This document shows, piece after piece, positions 1-8,694 of a DNA stretch of 64,000 bases. A model generated the notes under the pieces. It ran no database searches and had not been told where the DNA came from. It saw only the letters and a program-made list of their open reading frames with translations. This DNA is from DATAPE01 sp034667525. GTDB lineage: Bacteria > Actinomycetota > CADDZG01 > WHSQ01. The stretch lies in assembly GCA_034667525.1 (NCBI GenBank), contig JAXDJO010000061.1, positions 1 through 64,000 on the forward strand, read 5' to 3'. The translations under genes were made by a program, and so were the position numbers. How positions within the stretch are numbered: position 1 is the stretch's first letter; each line of letters starts with the position of its first letter.

Positions 1-2
1 TT

Positions 3-992
3 CTCGAGAGTTGCCCACTTGATGAGCGCGGGGTCCCGGTCGAGCTTCGCTGGTTCATCGAGCAGGCCCTGCGTATCAAGGCGGCGTACGTCGCTGCGGA
101 CCCTGAAGACCTGGGTGTCCGCCAGAGCCTCAACCTGGGTCACACCTTCGCTCACGCCATAGAAGCGTCGAGCCGCTACCGCGTGCCCCATGGAGAAGCC
201 GTGGGGCTGGGCCTGGTTGCCGCCGCCCGTCTTCAGACGAAGCTGGGTGGAGACGGAGGCATCTCTTCGGAGAGGTTGTCCCGCCTGCTGCAGCGCTTCG
301 GACTTCCCGTTCTGTTGCCCTACGACATCGACCGACAATCGCTCCGGGACGCGATGGGCGGTGACAAGAAGTGGCGAGGCGGGGTGAGTACTTTCGTGGT
401 GCCCGCCGCGGAGGGGGCAGAGTTGGTGCAAGGCGTCGATCCGGAAGCCGCCTTGGAAGCACTGCTTCCGCCGGAGGGCGAGGGGTCTGCGCCGGATGCG
501 CAACCTTCGCCCTTGCGCATCCTCGTCTTACACGGCCCCAATTTGAACCTGCTGGGATCTCGGGAGCCGGAAACCTACGGATCCACGACGCTCGAGGAGA
601 TCGATGCCGCCTTGCATCACCGCGCAGAAGAGCTATCGATCGCTCTCGATTGTTTCCAGTCGAACCTCGAGGGAGAGCTTGTCGATGCCATCCAGGACGC
701 GGCCGGTTCTGCCGACGCGATCATCATCAATCCGGGTGGCTACTCGCACACCAGCGTCGCGATCCGAGATGCGATTGCGGCGGTTTCGATTCCCACCATC
801 GAGGTACACCTCACCAACCCTGCTGCGCGCGAAGATTTTCGTCGCAACGCGGTGGTAGCGAGTGCATGCAGGGCAGTCGTTTCAGGTTTCGGATGGCGAA
901 GCTATCTGACGGCGTTAAGTGCGATCGCCGATGCGCAGCGGGCTACCGGCGAAGGACCGCACTCAGGGTCGGTTAAGGAAGTTCCCGACTAG
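3..992 (+). CDS. aroB-aroQ: Fused 3-dehydroquinate synthase / type II 3-dehydroquinate dehydratase (5' end outside window)
   Basis: Shikimate pathway steps 2 and 3 in one polypeptide. The frame is open from the window edge, so the N-terminal NAD-binding half of AroB is not seen. Visible residues 1 to about 155 are the C-terminal AroB half: LNLGHTFAHAIE and PHGEAVGLGLV carry metal-binding histidines, followed by GGDKKWRGG. After a Pro/acidic linker (EGEGSAPDAQPSP) a full type II dehydroquinase starts near position 513: LHGPNLNLLGS...TYG with the catalytic tyrosine, INPGGYSHTSVAIRDA, and EVHLTNPAAREDFRRN with the catalytic histidine and arginine. No stop or start signal separates the halves. 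The 3' end overlaps the convergent trpG by 30 bp. The fusion is seen directly; dual activity is inferred from intact motifs. Confidence 0.93.
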   Translation, partial: LESCPLDERGVPVELRWFIEQALRIKAAYVAADPEDLGVRQSLNLGHTFAHAIEASSRYRVPHGEAVGLGLVAAARLQTKLGGDGGISSERLSRLLQRFGLPVLLPYDIDRQSLRDAMGGDKKWRGGVSTFVVPAAEGAELVQGVDPEAALEALLPPEGEGSAPDAQPSPLRILVLHGPNLNLLGSREPETYGSTTLEEIDAALHHRAEELSIALDCFQSNLEGELVDAIQDAAGSADAIIINPGGYSHTSVAIRDAIAAVSIPTIEVHLTNPAAREDFRRNAVVASACRAVVSGFGWRSYLTALSAIADAQRATGEGPHSGSVKEVPD

Positions 993-1520
993 ATCTCCGC
1001 CGTCGGGGGTCAGGATCGATTCGGGATGGAACTGGACGCCGTGGATTGGAAGGCTTCGGTGACGTACTGCCATCACTTCATCGCCGGCCGTGGCGCAGAC
1101 GTGGAGGACCTCCGGCACTTCAAGCGCGGTCAGTGAGTGGTAACGGCCCGCTTGCAGCGGATTGGGAAGCCCCTCGAAGATTCCGCCCCCGTCATGTTCG
1201 ACCGTGCTCGCTTTCCCGTGAACGAGCTCCTTACTGGGCCCCACTCGTCCGCCCAGGGCTTCAACGATTGCCTGATGTCCGAGACAAACACCCAGCACGG
1301 GGATCGCCGGCGCTAGTCGATCGAAGATCGCGATCGTGTTCCCCGCGTGCGAAGGAGTGCCGGGCCCGGGCGATATGACGAGGTGGGTTGGTTGCAGGGC
1401 CTCGGCCTCATCCGCCGTGATCGCGTCGTTGCGAACCACTGTCACCTCAGCCCCCCGAACCTGTAAGAGGTGGGCCAAGTTGTAGGTGAAGCTGTCGTAG
1501 TTATCGATCAAGAGGATCAT
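963..1520 (-). CDS. trpG: Anthranilate synthase component II (glutamine amidotransferase)
   Basis: Supplies ammonia from glutamine to TrpE for anthranilate synthesis; it may also serve 4-amino-4-deoxychorismate synthase as PabA. About 185 residues, normal for a class I glutamine amidotransferase. It begins MILLIDNYDSFTYNLAHLL, has the nucleophile elbow PVLGVCLGHQAI and the His-Glu pair in HGVQFHPESI. The ATG overlaps the trpE stop as ATGA, indicating translational coupling; an 18-residue upstream extension of the frame lies inside trpE and was rejected. The end overlaps aroB-aroQ by 30 bp on the opposite strand. Confidence 0.95.
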   Translation of the reverse strand: MILLIDNYDSFTYNLAHLLQVRGAEVTVVRNDAITADEAEALQPTHLVISPGPGTPSHAGNTIAIFDRLAPAIPVLGVCLGHQAIVEALGGRVGPSKELVHGKASTVEHDGGGIFEGLPNPLQAGRYHSLTALEVPEVLHVCATAGDEVMAVRHRSLPIHGVQFHPESILTPDGGDLVGNFLNRP

Positions 1521-2785
1521 CGCTGCTCCGAAAGCTCGATCGCAGCCTCGATAGCGCCCAGCTTCGCTAGACATTCATTGTGCTCGGCGGTGGGATCTGA
1601 TTCCGCAACGATGCCGGCTCCCGCTTGGAGATAAGCGATCCCGTCCTGCAACACCATGGTCCTGATAGCGATGCAGGCATCGAAGCTGTCACCGGGCAGC
1701 GCGTATCCGACTGCCCCCCCATAGATCCCTCTGCGATAACCCTCCAGCTCCGAGATGATCTGCATCGCCCGAACCTTCGGTGCACCGGAGACAGTCCCTG
1801 CAGGGAAGCACGCCCTGAGCAGATCGAATGAGCTCACCCCCGCGCGTAACTCGCCGGTGACCTCCGACACCAGGTGGACGACATGCGAGAAACGCTCCGG
1901 CACCAACAGACGTTCGACGTTGACGGTACCCGGCAGGCAGACCCGCGAAAGATCGTTCCTGGCCAGGTCGACGAGCATCATGTGCTCGGCGCGGTCCTTA
2001 TCCGAGGCCAGGAGGAGCTCGGTGTCTCCGTGGCCCACTGCCGCGGTTCCGGCGATGGGATTGACAGTGGCGCGCGCTCCCGCACGTTTCACCAGGGTCT
2101 CCGGAGAGGACCCGATCACGGAGAGGGGGCCGAGCTCCAGCAGGAACATGTAAGGAGAGGGATTGACGCGTCGGAGACTCCGGTAGAGATCGACGGCCGA
2201 GCTTGAAGTTGCGCGCTGGGCGCGTTGAGAGAGAACGATCTGGAAGACGTCACCAGCAACGATATGCCGTTTAGCCTCCAGAACCATTTCCTCATAAGCC
2301 TCGCGCGATGGAGTTCGCAAGGTCTGGTGATCCCCGGCGTCGTGCTGGTCGGAGAAGTGGATCTTCGGAGCGTAGGAAGAAGTGATCGCTTCGGGCCGCC
2401 CGAGGAGGACATGAGCACGAGATGCTGGGTGATCGAAGCGCACGAGTGTGTCGGCCACGATGAATGCGCTCTCCGCCACGTTCGGTCCCGGGGTCACCAG
2501 GTCGACGGGCTCGAGCCCTGCGACATAGTCGTACCCGAGGTAGCCAATGACGGCTGCCCCTTTGGCATGCAAGACTTCGGCCTCTTCCAGCCCGACGAGG
2601 CGCGTGCCGGCTCCCACGAAGCTGTAGCGGCCCAACCTGCCCTGCTCCACCGACTCCAACAAGAATGAGTGGCCGGTGTCTCGCAGCTGCAGGTAGGCGC
2701 TCAGGGGCGTGACGAGGTCGGCCTCGATCTCGGCAAGGTGATCGATCGGATCCTCTCCGGTGTGGTTCTGCATGACGCCCATCAT
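1517..2785 (-). CDS. trpE: Anthranilate synthase component I
   Basis: Converts chorismate to anthranilate with TrpG, the first committed step of tryptophan synthesis. 422 residues. Near the N-terminus SFLLESVEQGRLGRYSF matches the LLES-type tryptophan feedback site. The chorismate-binding domain shows GSSPETLVKR, PIAGTAAVG, LVDLARNDLSRV, FPAGTVSGAPKVRAMQII and AGAGIVAESDP. It lies 57 nt after the YcaQ-like gene on the same strand and overlaps trpG by 4 nt. No leader peptide with a tryptophan run or a T-box was found upstream. trpD is about 59 kb away, so the trp genes are split. Confidence 0.95.
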   Translation of the reverse strand: MMGVMQNHTGEDPIDHLAEIEADLVTPLSAYLQLRDTGHSFLLESVEQGRLGRYSFVGAGTRLVGLEEAEVLHAKGAAVIGYLGYDYVAGLEPVDLVTPGPNVAESAFIVADTLVRFDHPASRAHVLLGRPEAITSSYAPKIHFSDQHDAGDHQTLRTPSREAYEEMVLEAKRHIVAGDVFQIVLSQRAQRATSSSAVDLYRSLRRVNPSPYMFLLELGPLSVIGSSPETLVKRAGARATVNPIAGTAAVGHGDTELLLASDKDRAEHMMLVDLARNDLSRVCLPGTVNVERLLVPERFSHVVHLVSEVTGELRAGVSSFDLLRACFPAGTVSGAPKVRAMQIISELEGYRRGIYGGAVGYALPGDSFDACIAIRTMVLQDGIAYLQAGAGIVAESDPTAEHNECLAKLGAIEAAIELSEQR

Positions 2786-2842
2786 GGCCTGCGGCGCAAG
2801 GCGTTGGAGGTATGGGTCAGCGACGCCAGCGCGCGGCCAAGC

Positions 2843-3844
2843 TCAGCCTCCTCCATCGTCGAACCGGGTTCCCACCCGCTCTGCCCCCAGGAATCCGGCG
2901 AGGCTGTCGAGCGCCTCATCCACACGGGAAGTGTCGCCCCACGCGCCCCGAACCGCGAGTTTTCGATACTTGCGATCGAACCAGGGTTCGATCCGGCCGA
3001 CCATACGGTCGCCCACGAGCACCGGCAGAACGTAGTAGCCGTACTCGCGCTTGCTGGGAGGGACGTACATCTCCAAGCGATAGCGGAAGCCGAACAAGGC
3101 CTCCGCTCGCGCCCGGTCATGGATCAGGCGGTCGAAGGGAGATAAGAACGTGACCCGCTCGGCGACCTCAGCATCCGCGATCTCTGGATGAGCGATCCAT
3201 TTGCCTCTCTCCAAACGCACACCCAGGGCCCGGAACCGCTGTTCCTTGAGCACGCGCTCGGCGTCGCGCGACGAGATCCGTTCGGTCTCGGGATACCAAC
3301 GCCCGGCGACATCCCACAGACGTTGGCCACCGCGGCGGCCCACTATCGCCACCTCGCCGCGGATGTGGAGGAGGGCCAGCATCTCGCCGACACGGCGATT
3401 CCCGTACCAGCGATGCTCCCCGCGCTTCTCCTTTGCCCGATCTTCTAGCTCGCGGCTGAGCAGCGGTCCACGTTGCTCGAGCTCCCGCATCACGTAACGC
3501 CGAAAGCCCGCATTGTCTTTGAGGAACGCCTGTCTGCGGCGTGCCCACGTGTCAGTGGGAGGACGACGGGCCTTTCGCATCAAAGCTTGGATGAGTGGAA
3601 GTGATTCGATCGGATAGATGTAGGCATCCCATTCGAATAGTTTTCGATCGACCCAGAGCAGGCGGTCGAGCTCATTTCTGTCATAGGGGCCAAGGCGGCT
3701 CCACAGCACGAGATGCTGAGGCGTCGCAACGGTTGCGATGGGATCGATCTGGAGGAAGCTCAACCTTCTCACCGTCGTGAGCACTCCGCGAGCGGAACCG
3801 TCCAAGAGCTGGGCCCGTACTGCGATCCGTCGTGCTTGGTCCAT
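2843..3844 (-). CDS. YcaQ/AlkZ-like winged-helix DNA glycosylase
   Basis: Member of the HTH_42 (former DUF1006) superfamily that includes AlkZ and E. coli YcaQ, monofunctional glycosylases for interstrand crosslinks and bulky alkylated bases. 333 residues from the ATG at 3842-3844; a 78-codon upstream extension runs antisense into low-complexity sequence and over the neighbouring GNAT gene, so it was rejected. The N-terminal segment FLQIDPIATVATPQHLVLW holds a Q-x-D motif at the place of the family catalytic motif, and the C-terminal half carries EYGYYVLPVLVGDRMVGRI, typical of the family. It sits between a GNAT gene and trpE on the same strand with short gaps. Family assignment is firm; substrate is inferred. 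Confidence 0.8.
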   Translation of the reverse strand: MDQARRIAVRAQLLDGSARGVLTTVRRLSFLQIDPIATVATPQHLVLWSRLGPYDRNELDRLLWVDRKLFEWDAYIYPIESLPLIQALMRKARRPPTDTWARRRQAFLKDNAGFRRYVMRELEQRGPLLSRELEDRAKEKRGEHRWYGNRRVGEMLALLHIRGEVAIVGRRGGQRLWDVAGRWYPETERISSRDAERVLKEQRFRALGVRLERGKWIAHPEIADAEVAERVTFLSPFDRLIHDRARAEALFGFRYRLEMYVPPSKREYGYYVLPVLVGDRMVGRIEPWFDRKYRKLAVRGAWGDTSRVDEALDSLAGFLGAERVGTRFDDGGG

Positions 3845-3888
3845 GGTGACTGTCCGATCCGGAGCTTCGGCTTGTCCTCCAGCCCGGG

Positions 3889-4407
3889 TCAACTTTCGAG
3901 AACCATGACCAGTTGGAGGATGCCGTGTTCTTCGTTCTCGCGGTCCAGCGTGAATCCGCACTTTTGAAGAACGCGTATGGAGCCCTGGTTGTGCCGCGCG
4001 ACATAGCCATAAAGAGGGCGCATGGGCACGATCTCCAGGAGCTGTGAGAGGGCCGAGGTGGCAACACCCCTGCCCCAAAAACTCTTCCCGATCCAGTAGC
4101 CGACGTTGCGTTCGCCCTCCTGCTCCCAGCTGCCGACGTTTCCGGCGACCCGGCCCTCGACGGTTACGGTCCGCGAGATGAGGGTGTTGTCGCCAAGGAC
4201 CTTGTGCCAGTGAGCAAAATGATCCTTCCGGTCCCGAGCCGGGAACGCCGCCATTGCGGTTGCCTCCGGATCGTTCTGCTGCTCGAAGAAAACCTCGAGA
4301 TCGTCCTCGGTGACTTCACGCAAAGCGACGTTGCTTTTCCTGGTCTCGTTGCCGGCCACGACCCTCCTCCATGTTCTGGTCCGCTTGTTGCACGGGACCG
4401 TAACCAA
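3889..4407 (-). CDS. GNAT family N-acetyltransferase (RimJ/RimL-like)
   Basis: Acetyl-CoA-dependent N-acetyltransferase, substrate unknown. The core runs from NVALREVTEDDLEVFF to the C-terminus; the acetyl-CoA pyrophosphate loop is in GYWIGKSFWGRGVATSAL and the C-terminal motif is ARHNQGSIRVLQKCGF. This pattern fits the RimJ/RimL branch (Acetyltransf_3). The frame gives 172 residues, but the first 25 or so are basic and not part of the fold, so a downstream GTG (VAGNETRKS) is also possible. It lies between pfkB-like and YcaQ-like genes on the same strand. Confidence 0.8.
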   Translation of the reverse strand: MVTVPCNKRTRTWRRVVAGNETRKSNVALREVTEDDLEVFFEQQNDPEATAMAAFPARDRKDHFAHWHKVLGDNTLISRTVTVEGRVAGNVGSWEQEGERNVGYWIGKSFWGRGVATSALSQLLEIVPMRPLYGYVARHNQGSIRVLQKCGFTLDRENEEHGILQLVMVLES

Positions 4408-4449
4408 CGGTGACGCGGGACCGCTCCGCTCGGGTGCCGGCCCCCTCCG

Positions 4450-5346
4450 TCAGGAGGGTGGCGCCCAGCCCATGCTCTGTAGTTCCGAGGCGGTGATGAG
4501 ACCCTGGGCCCCGCCGATCGAGGCCACCTTATGGGCAGCGGCCACCACTGCGCGTTCGAGTGCCCACAATGCATCCCCACTTCTGAGGTAACCGTCGACG
4601 AAGCACGCCCACAGGGCATCACCAGCGCCGACAGTCGAGGCAACCCGTGCCGCCGCAGCAGGGACATGGTCGATGCGCCTGCCCCTGTCGCGAGCCAGCA
4701 GCGCCCCGCGCTCGGCCAAGCCGAGGACCATAACTGGTGTTCCGTAGCGATCTCCCATCTGCCGCAGCCACTCCTCCGGGCTGCAGGGGATGTTTGCGGA
4801 ACTCATGGCGAGGACCTGGGCCACGTGACAGAACGGCTCCAGGTCTGGATCGTTCACCGCGGCGACGGATTGGATGTCAACGAACACCGGCGTCTTGGCC
4901 TCCTCTGCTCGGGCCAAGGCCGGCAGGTTCGCAGGGATGCTTACCGGGACGAAGGCAGAGCATCCCGCCAGATCCAACTCCGTTCCGATCCGGGCCGACG
5001 GCGCTGCTCTCAGATCGCTCAACACTGCCCGGCTTCCATCTCCACCGAGGAGCACAACGGTTTGCGGAGAGTCGGGCAGATCGACGTAGGTGACATCTAC
5101 TCCCGGCAACTCGCTGAGTTGATCTCTGATGAAACGGCCAACCCTGTCGGTGCCGGTGATCGCCGTGAGGCGCACAGGGGAGCCCAGGGCCGACAATCCC
5201 GCCGCCACGTTCCATGCGATTCCCGATACGTGGGACTCGATGCCGTGCACCTTCCGCCGGCGAGACGCAACGATGGGGAAAGCCCCTACAGGAACCGAGG
5301 TCTCCAGATTGACCGGGCCGCATACCGCTACCGGGTCCACCCCCAC
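4450..5346 (-). CDS. PfkB/ribokinase-family sugar kinase
   Basis: ATP-dependent kinase of a sugar, nucleoside or similar substrate. 298 residues starting at GTG. The N-terminal part has VCGPVNLETSVP and HVSGIAWNVAAGLSALGS, matching the glycine-rich substrate lid region, and the C-terminal signature is ASTVGAGDALWACFVDGYL with the catalytic aspartate in GAGD. The usual N-terminal NxD glycine-glycine motif is altered (SGIAWN rather than GGAAAN), so the substrate cannot be inferred. It is the first gene of a minus-strand run ending in trpG; the TATATATA stretch near 5404-5413 lies in its upstream region. Confidence 0.85.
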   Translation of the reverse strand: MGVDPVAVCGPVNLETSVPVGAFPIVASRRRKVHGIESHVSGIAWNVAAGLSALGSPVRLTAITGTDRVGRFIRDQLSELPGVDVTYVDLPDSPQTVVLLGGDGSRAVLSDLRAAPSARIGTELDLAGCSAFVPVSIPANLPALARAEEAKTPVFVDIQSVAAVNDPDLEPFCHVAQVLAMSSANIPCSPEEWLRQMGDRYGTPVMVLGLAERGALLARDRGRRIDHVPAAAARVASTVGAGDALWACFVDGYLRSGDALWALERAVVAAAHKVASIGGAQGLITASELQSMGWAPPS

Positions 5347-5505
5347 AGGCTACCCAGTGGCACAAGGCACATGACGCATCCGGTAAGAGACCTTCTCGCG
5401 CTCTATATATATGGACGAGGATCGGTGTCCCCGGATCGGCGCGAAACGTTGGGTCCGTGGCTATCCTGGTGCGCCGTGTTCGTCTCCTAGGAAGGGGTAT
5501 GCAAC

Positions 5506-5832
5506 GTGGATTTCCTTGTGGTGGTGCGTCCTCGTGATGGGCTCCCGATCGATCACATCTCGATGATGCTGGGCGCTTCTCGCGAGTGGTACAAGCGGCA
5601 CCAATCTTCCTTCCGGGCTTTCGGCACCTTTCCGGGTGGCGGGGGTTTTGCAGTGATCAACGTCCCGGACGCTCAGACGCTTCATCGGATAACGGCGGAG
5701 ATGCCGTTCACTTCGGTCAGCGATACGCGCATCGATGCCTTCATCGAAGGCGAAGAAGGTTTCGTGATTGCGCAAGAGGTCTTCGGGGCGATGATGCAAC
5801 AGATGCAGGGAGCCAGACCCGCCGGAGGTTAG
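5506..5832 (+). CDS. Conserved small protein, probable dimeric alpha+beta-barrel fold
   Basis: 108 residues starting at GTG 5506, chosen because GGAAGGGG lies about 8 nt upstream. The sequence begins with a beta strand (DFLVVVRPRDGLPID), continues with an amphipathic helix and a second strand (GGFAVINVP), then a helix with HRITAEMPF. This layout resembles the muconolactone-isomerase-like or YCII-like ferredoxin fold, which often binds small organic compounds, but no catalytic residue pattern is recognisable. It stands alone between divergent and convergent neighbours. Function not assigned. Confidence 0.65.
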   Translation: MDFLVVVRPRDGLPIDHISMMLGASREWYKRHQSSFRAFGTFPGGGGFAVINVPDAQTLHRITAEMPFTSVSDTRIDAFIEGEEGFVIAQEVFGAMMQQMQGARPAGG

Positions 5833-5887
5833 GAAACCCGCCTTCGTCGGTGCGTGGGCGAAGGTTCAGCCGGACCGAGCCACCGGA

Positions 5888-7186
5888 CTACCGGTCCCGG
5901 CCGATCCTGCCTACGCGCTCGATCAGATCTGCCGCTTTGGTCTTTCCGTCCAGAGCTTGGATCGCCTTCGCCTGCCCAGCCATCCGGCGACGGAGTCCGG
6001 TGTCCGCCAGCAACTGGTCGATCGAGCGTGTGAGCTCGCGCTCCTCGAAGCGGTAGGTATCCAGCCGGATGCCGTATCCGATCTCTTGTACTCGCTGGGC
6101 GTTGTCGTACTGATCCCAGAACAGAGGCAGGACGATCATCGGCTTGCCGAAGTGAAGCGCCTCGGTAGTCGTGTTGTTGCCGCCGTGCGTGATCACGAGG
6201 TCGGTGAGCGGGATGATGCTGGTTTGCGGAAGACGTGCCTCGCCCCACATGTTGTCCGCAAGCTCGTACTCTTCGGCGCGGGGCCCTTTCGAGACTATGT
6301 ATCGATGCGGCGTATCGGCCAGTATCTCGACCAGCCGCTTCATCAGGTCGACGTCGGCTGAGCCCAGGGAGCCGAGGGATAGATAGATCAGGCCCCCCGG
6401 CCCCCCCTCGAGCTGGCTCGGTACCTCGAAGGCGGCCTCGGTCTCCCGCACCGATGATTCGAGGCGGTGCCAGTTGGCCGGCAGCGGGCGCGAACGCGGA
6501 TAGTCGGCAATCTCGGGAAATAAGTAGAGGTTGAGCTGCTCGGATCGATGGATGAACTCGAGTGGCGGCAGCGGTGGCGCTCCTTGCTCGATCACCCATT
6601 CGTTCGATGCCTGCCACAGGTCGCGATGGGTCCGGTCGTACTCCTCACGGAACTCCTGCCACCCCGCGCGGCTGGCCAGCGGATAGCCGCTGAACGGCGG
6701 TGGAAGTTCTGGATCCTTCACTTCGAGGGGATTACAGCTGACTATCCGAACCCAGGGGGCGTGGTGCGTCATCAGCGCGGGGAAGCAATTGATGTTGTCT
6801 TCCACGATCACATCTGGGTTGGATTCTTCCAATATCTTCTCGAGCTGGGGTTCCGCATACTTGGCCCCCTCGAACAACGACTCCCAGACAGGTTTGATGA
6901 AGCTGTCGAGCTGCTCGATGGTGGGCTTGCGGAACTCTCCTGCAGTTTCCACGATGAAGTCGGTCCAGAACTGGCCGGCATCCTGCTCCTCTTCGGGAGG
7001 TGGCGCCAGATCGACGAGGTTCTCTTCGAACCCCAGCGGCTCCAGGCGACCCTTCCACGAAGCCTCCGCCGCAAAGATGACTCGATGGCCGCGCTCCTCC
7101 AGTACCTTGCCGATCCCGACGCAGTTGTTGGTGGGGCCGTAGGCGCTCTCGGGCATGAAGACGATGGTCAGGTGATCGCTGCCTAT
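5888..7186 (-). CDS. UDP-glycosyltransferase-like protein (GT1, MGT type), apparent AUA start
   Basis: GT-B fold glycosyltransferase, probably moving a sugar from a UDP- or dTDP-sugar to a lipid or natural product. The donor-binding C-terminal half is clear: LIYLSLGSLGSADVDLMKRL, LVITHGGNNTTTEALHFGKP and LPLFWDQYDNAQRV. The first ATG (7154-7156) lies inside the first Rossmann strand. Extending upstream adds a natural N-terminus reading GSDHLTIVFMPESAYG after an ATA codon at 7184-7186, which has AAGGAG exactly 8 nt before it; no ATG, GTG or TTG occurs there. I therefore place the start at ATA, with the internal ATG as fallback. It is divergent from the M29 peptidase gene. Confidence 0.8.
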   Translation of the reverse strand: MGSDHLTIVFMPESAYGPTNNCVGIGKVLEERGHRVIFAAEASWKGRLEPLGFEENLVDLAPPPEEEQDAGQFWTDFIVETAGEFRKPTIEQLDSFIKPVWESLFEGAKYAEPQLEKILEESNPDVIVEDNINCFPALMTHHAPWVRIVSCNPLEVKDPELPPPFSGYPLASRAGWQEFREEYDRTHRDLWQASNEWVIEQGAPPLPPLEFIHRSEQLNLYLFPEIADYPRSRPLPANWHRLESSVRETEAAFEVPSQLEGGPGGLIYLSLGSLGSADVDLMKRLVEILADTPHRYIVSKGPRAEEYELADNMWGEARLPQTSIIPLTDLVITHGGNNTTTEALHFGKPMIVLPLFWDQYDNAQRVQEIGYGIRLDTYRFEERELTRSIDQLLADTGLRRRMAGQAKAIQALDGKTKAADLIERVGRIGRDR

Positions 7187-7293
7187 GTCTCTGGCTCCTT
7201 CCCTCGATGCGGGCGGCTGTTGCCGGGCAGGTTAATGGCACCTGGGATCGGTCACCGCCTCGTGACCGGGGGGGGCCGAGGTATCGTCCGGCG

Positions 7294-8514
7294 ATGGAGA
7301 CAGCCGAGCTGATCGAGAGGTACGCGCAACTAGCCGTTCACGTGGGCGTGAATCTTCAGCCGGATCAACCGGTGCTGGTCACCGGCTTTGTCGAGCACAC
7401 TCCGATCATCCGAGCGATCACCAGGATCGCCTACGAGGCGGGGGCCCGTTACGTGTCGGTCCTCTACACCGATCAGCATGTTCGGAGACAGATGCTGCTG
7501 CATGCGAAGGAGGAGATGCTCTCCTGGACGCCTCCCTATTTGCTCAAGCTCTTCAAAGACCTTGCAGCGGACAAGGGAGCTCTTATTGCGGTTTCCGGCG
7601 ACCCTGACCCGGAGCTGTTCGCCGACATCGATCCCCAGCGGACGGGCAAGGCGAGGATGCTGGAATTGTCCGAGGAGAGTTTCGAACAACTCAATCAGAG
7701 ATCGAGGGCGTGGACCATCGTTGCTTGCCCCAACGAAGGTTGGGCGAACGCGGTGTTGGGCGAGCCAGACATCGACCGACTCTGGGACGCGGTGGCGCGC
7801 GCAACCCGCCTGTACGACGAGGATCCGATCAGAAGCTGGTGGAGCCGGATGGACGAGCTCGCGGATCGCGCCGACAGCCTCAATTCCTGCTCGCTCGACG
7901 CGATCCATTTCAGCGGTCCCGGAACGGACTTGACCGTGGGACTGCTGCCTAAGTCGAGATGGATGAGCGCAGGGTTCGAAACCGCGTGGGGCCAGAGGCA
8001 CATCCCGAATCTGCCTACCGAGGAGGTCTTCAACGCTCCCGATTGGCGGCGCACCGAGGGAGTCGTGGCTTCAACCCGTCCTCTCTATCTGGCAGGTACG
8101 GGAGTGATCGTGCGCGACCTGAAGCTGCGCTTCGAGCGCGGCAAGGTCACCGAGGTCCAAGCAAGCTCCGGGGCCGATGTCGTCAAGGCGCAGCTGCAAA
8201 CCGACGATCAAGCGGCCTTCCTCGGCGAGATCGCGCTGGTGGATAAGAGCTCGGCCGTGGGCCAAACCCAGCTGGTTTTCGGCAACACTCTCTTTGACGA
8301 GAACGCCACCTGTCACATCGCCTATGGGAGTGGGATAGCCCACAGCATCGAGGGGGCCGGCGACCTGTCGGGCGAAGAGCAGATCGCCATGGGGCTGAAC
8401 CACTCCAAGGTGCACACCGATTTCATGATCGGGGGGCCCGAGGTCGAAGTTGACGGCATGACCGCCGAGGGCGAGACCATTCCGATCATCCGCGAGGACA
8501 CCTGGCAGCTCTGA
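7294..8514 (+). CDS. M29 family metalloaminopeptidase
   Basis: Cytosolic two-metal aminopeptidase of the thermophilic AmpS/AmpT family. 406 residues from METAELIERYAQLAVHVG; in the same frame the ORF extends 29 codons upstream but that part is low complexity. The family hallmarks are present: LQPDQPVLVTG near the N-terminus, FNAPDWRRTEGVV, NLPTEEVFN with metal-binding glutamate, NATCHIAYGSGI and NHSKVHTDFMIGG with metal-binding histidines and aspartate. Length matches the family. It stands alone downstream of the divergent glycosyltransferase promoter region. Confidence 0.92.
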   Translation: METAELIERYAQLAVHVGVNLQPDQPVLVTGFVEHTPIIRAITRIAYEAGARYVSVLYTDQHVRRQMLLHAKEEMLSWTPPYLLKLFKDLAADKGALIAVSGDPDPELFADIDPQRTGKARMLELSEESFEQLNQRSRAWTIVACPNEGWANAVLGEPDIDRLWDAVARATRLYDEDPIRSWWSRMDELADRADSLNSCSLDAIHFSGPGTDLTVGLLPKSRWMSAGFETAWGQRHIPNLPTEEVFNAPDWRRTEGVVASTRPLYLAGTGVIVRDLKLRFERGKVTEVQASSGADVVKAQLQTDDQAAFLGEIALVDKSSAVGQTQLVFGNTLFDENATCHIAYGSGIAHSIEGAGDLSGEEQIAMGLNHSKVHTDFMIGGPEVEVDGMTAEGETIPIIREDTWQL

Positions 8515-8694
8515 GCAGAGAGAAAGGCATCGGTTTATCGCCATCACCATGTGGATGAATCTGCCGGATTGCTCGTCGTGGGCCCTTGCCTCTAACTCAG
8601 GCCACAGCCAAACTCGGTCACCCTGATCGGAGCGGCCGACGCGCTCGACCTCGACTGCTTCTTCTCCGAGCGCTGAATCTGGAGACGCAGTCTT

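Noticed and set aside
2970..3010. tRNA-like GGTTCGATCC
   Set aside because: Lies inside the YcaQ-like coding sequence with no acceptor stem.
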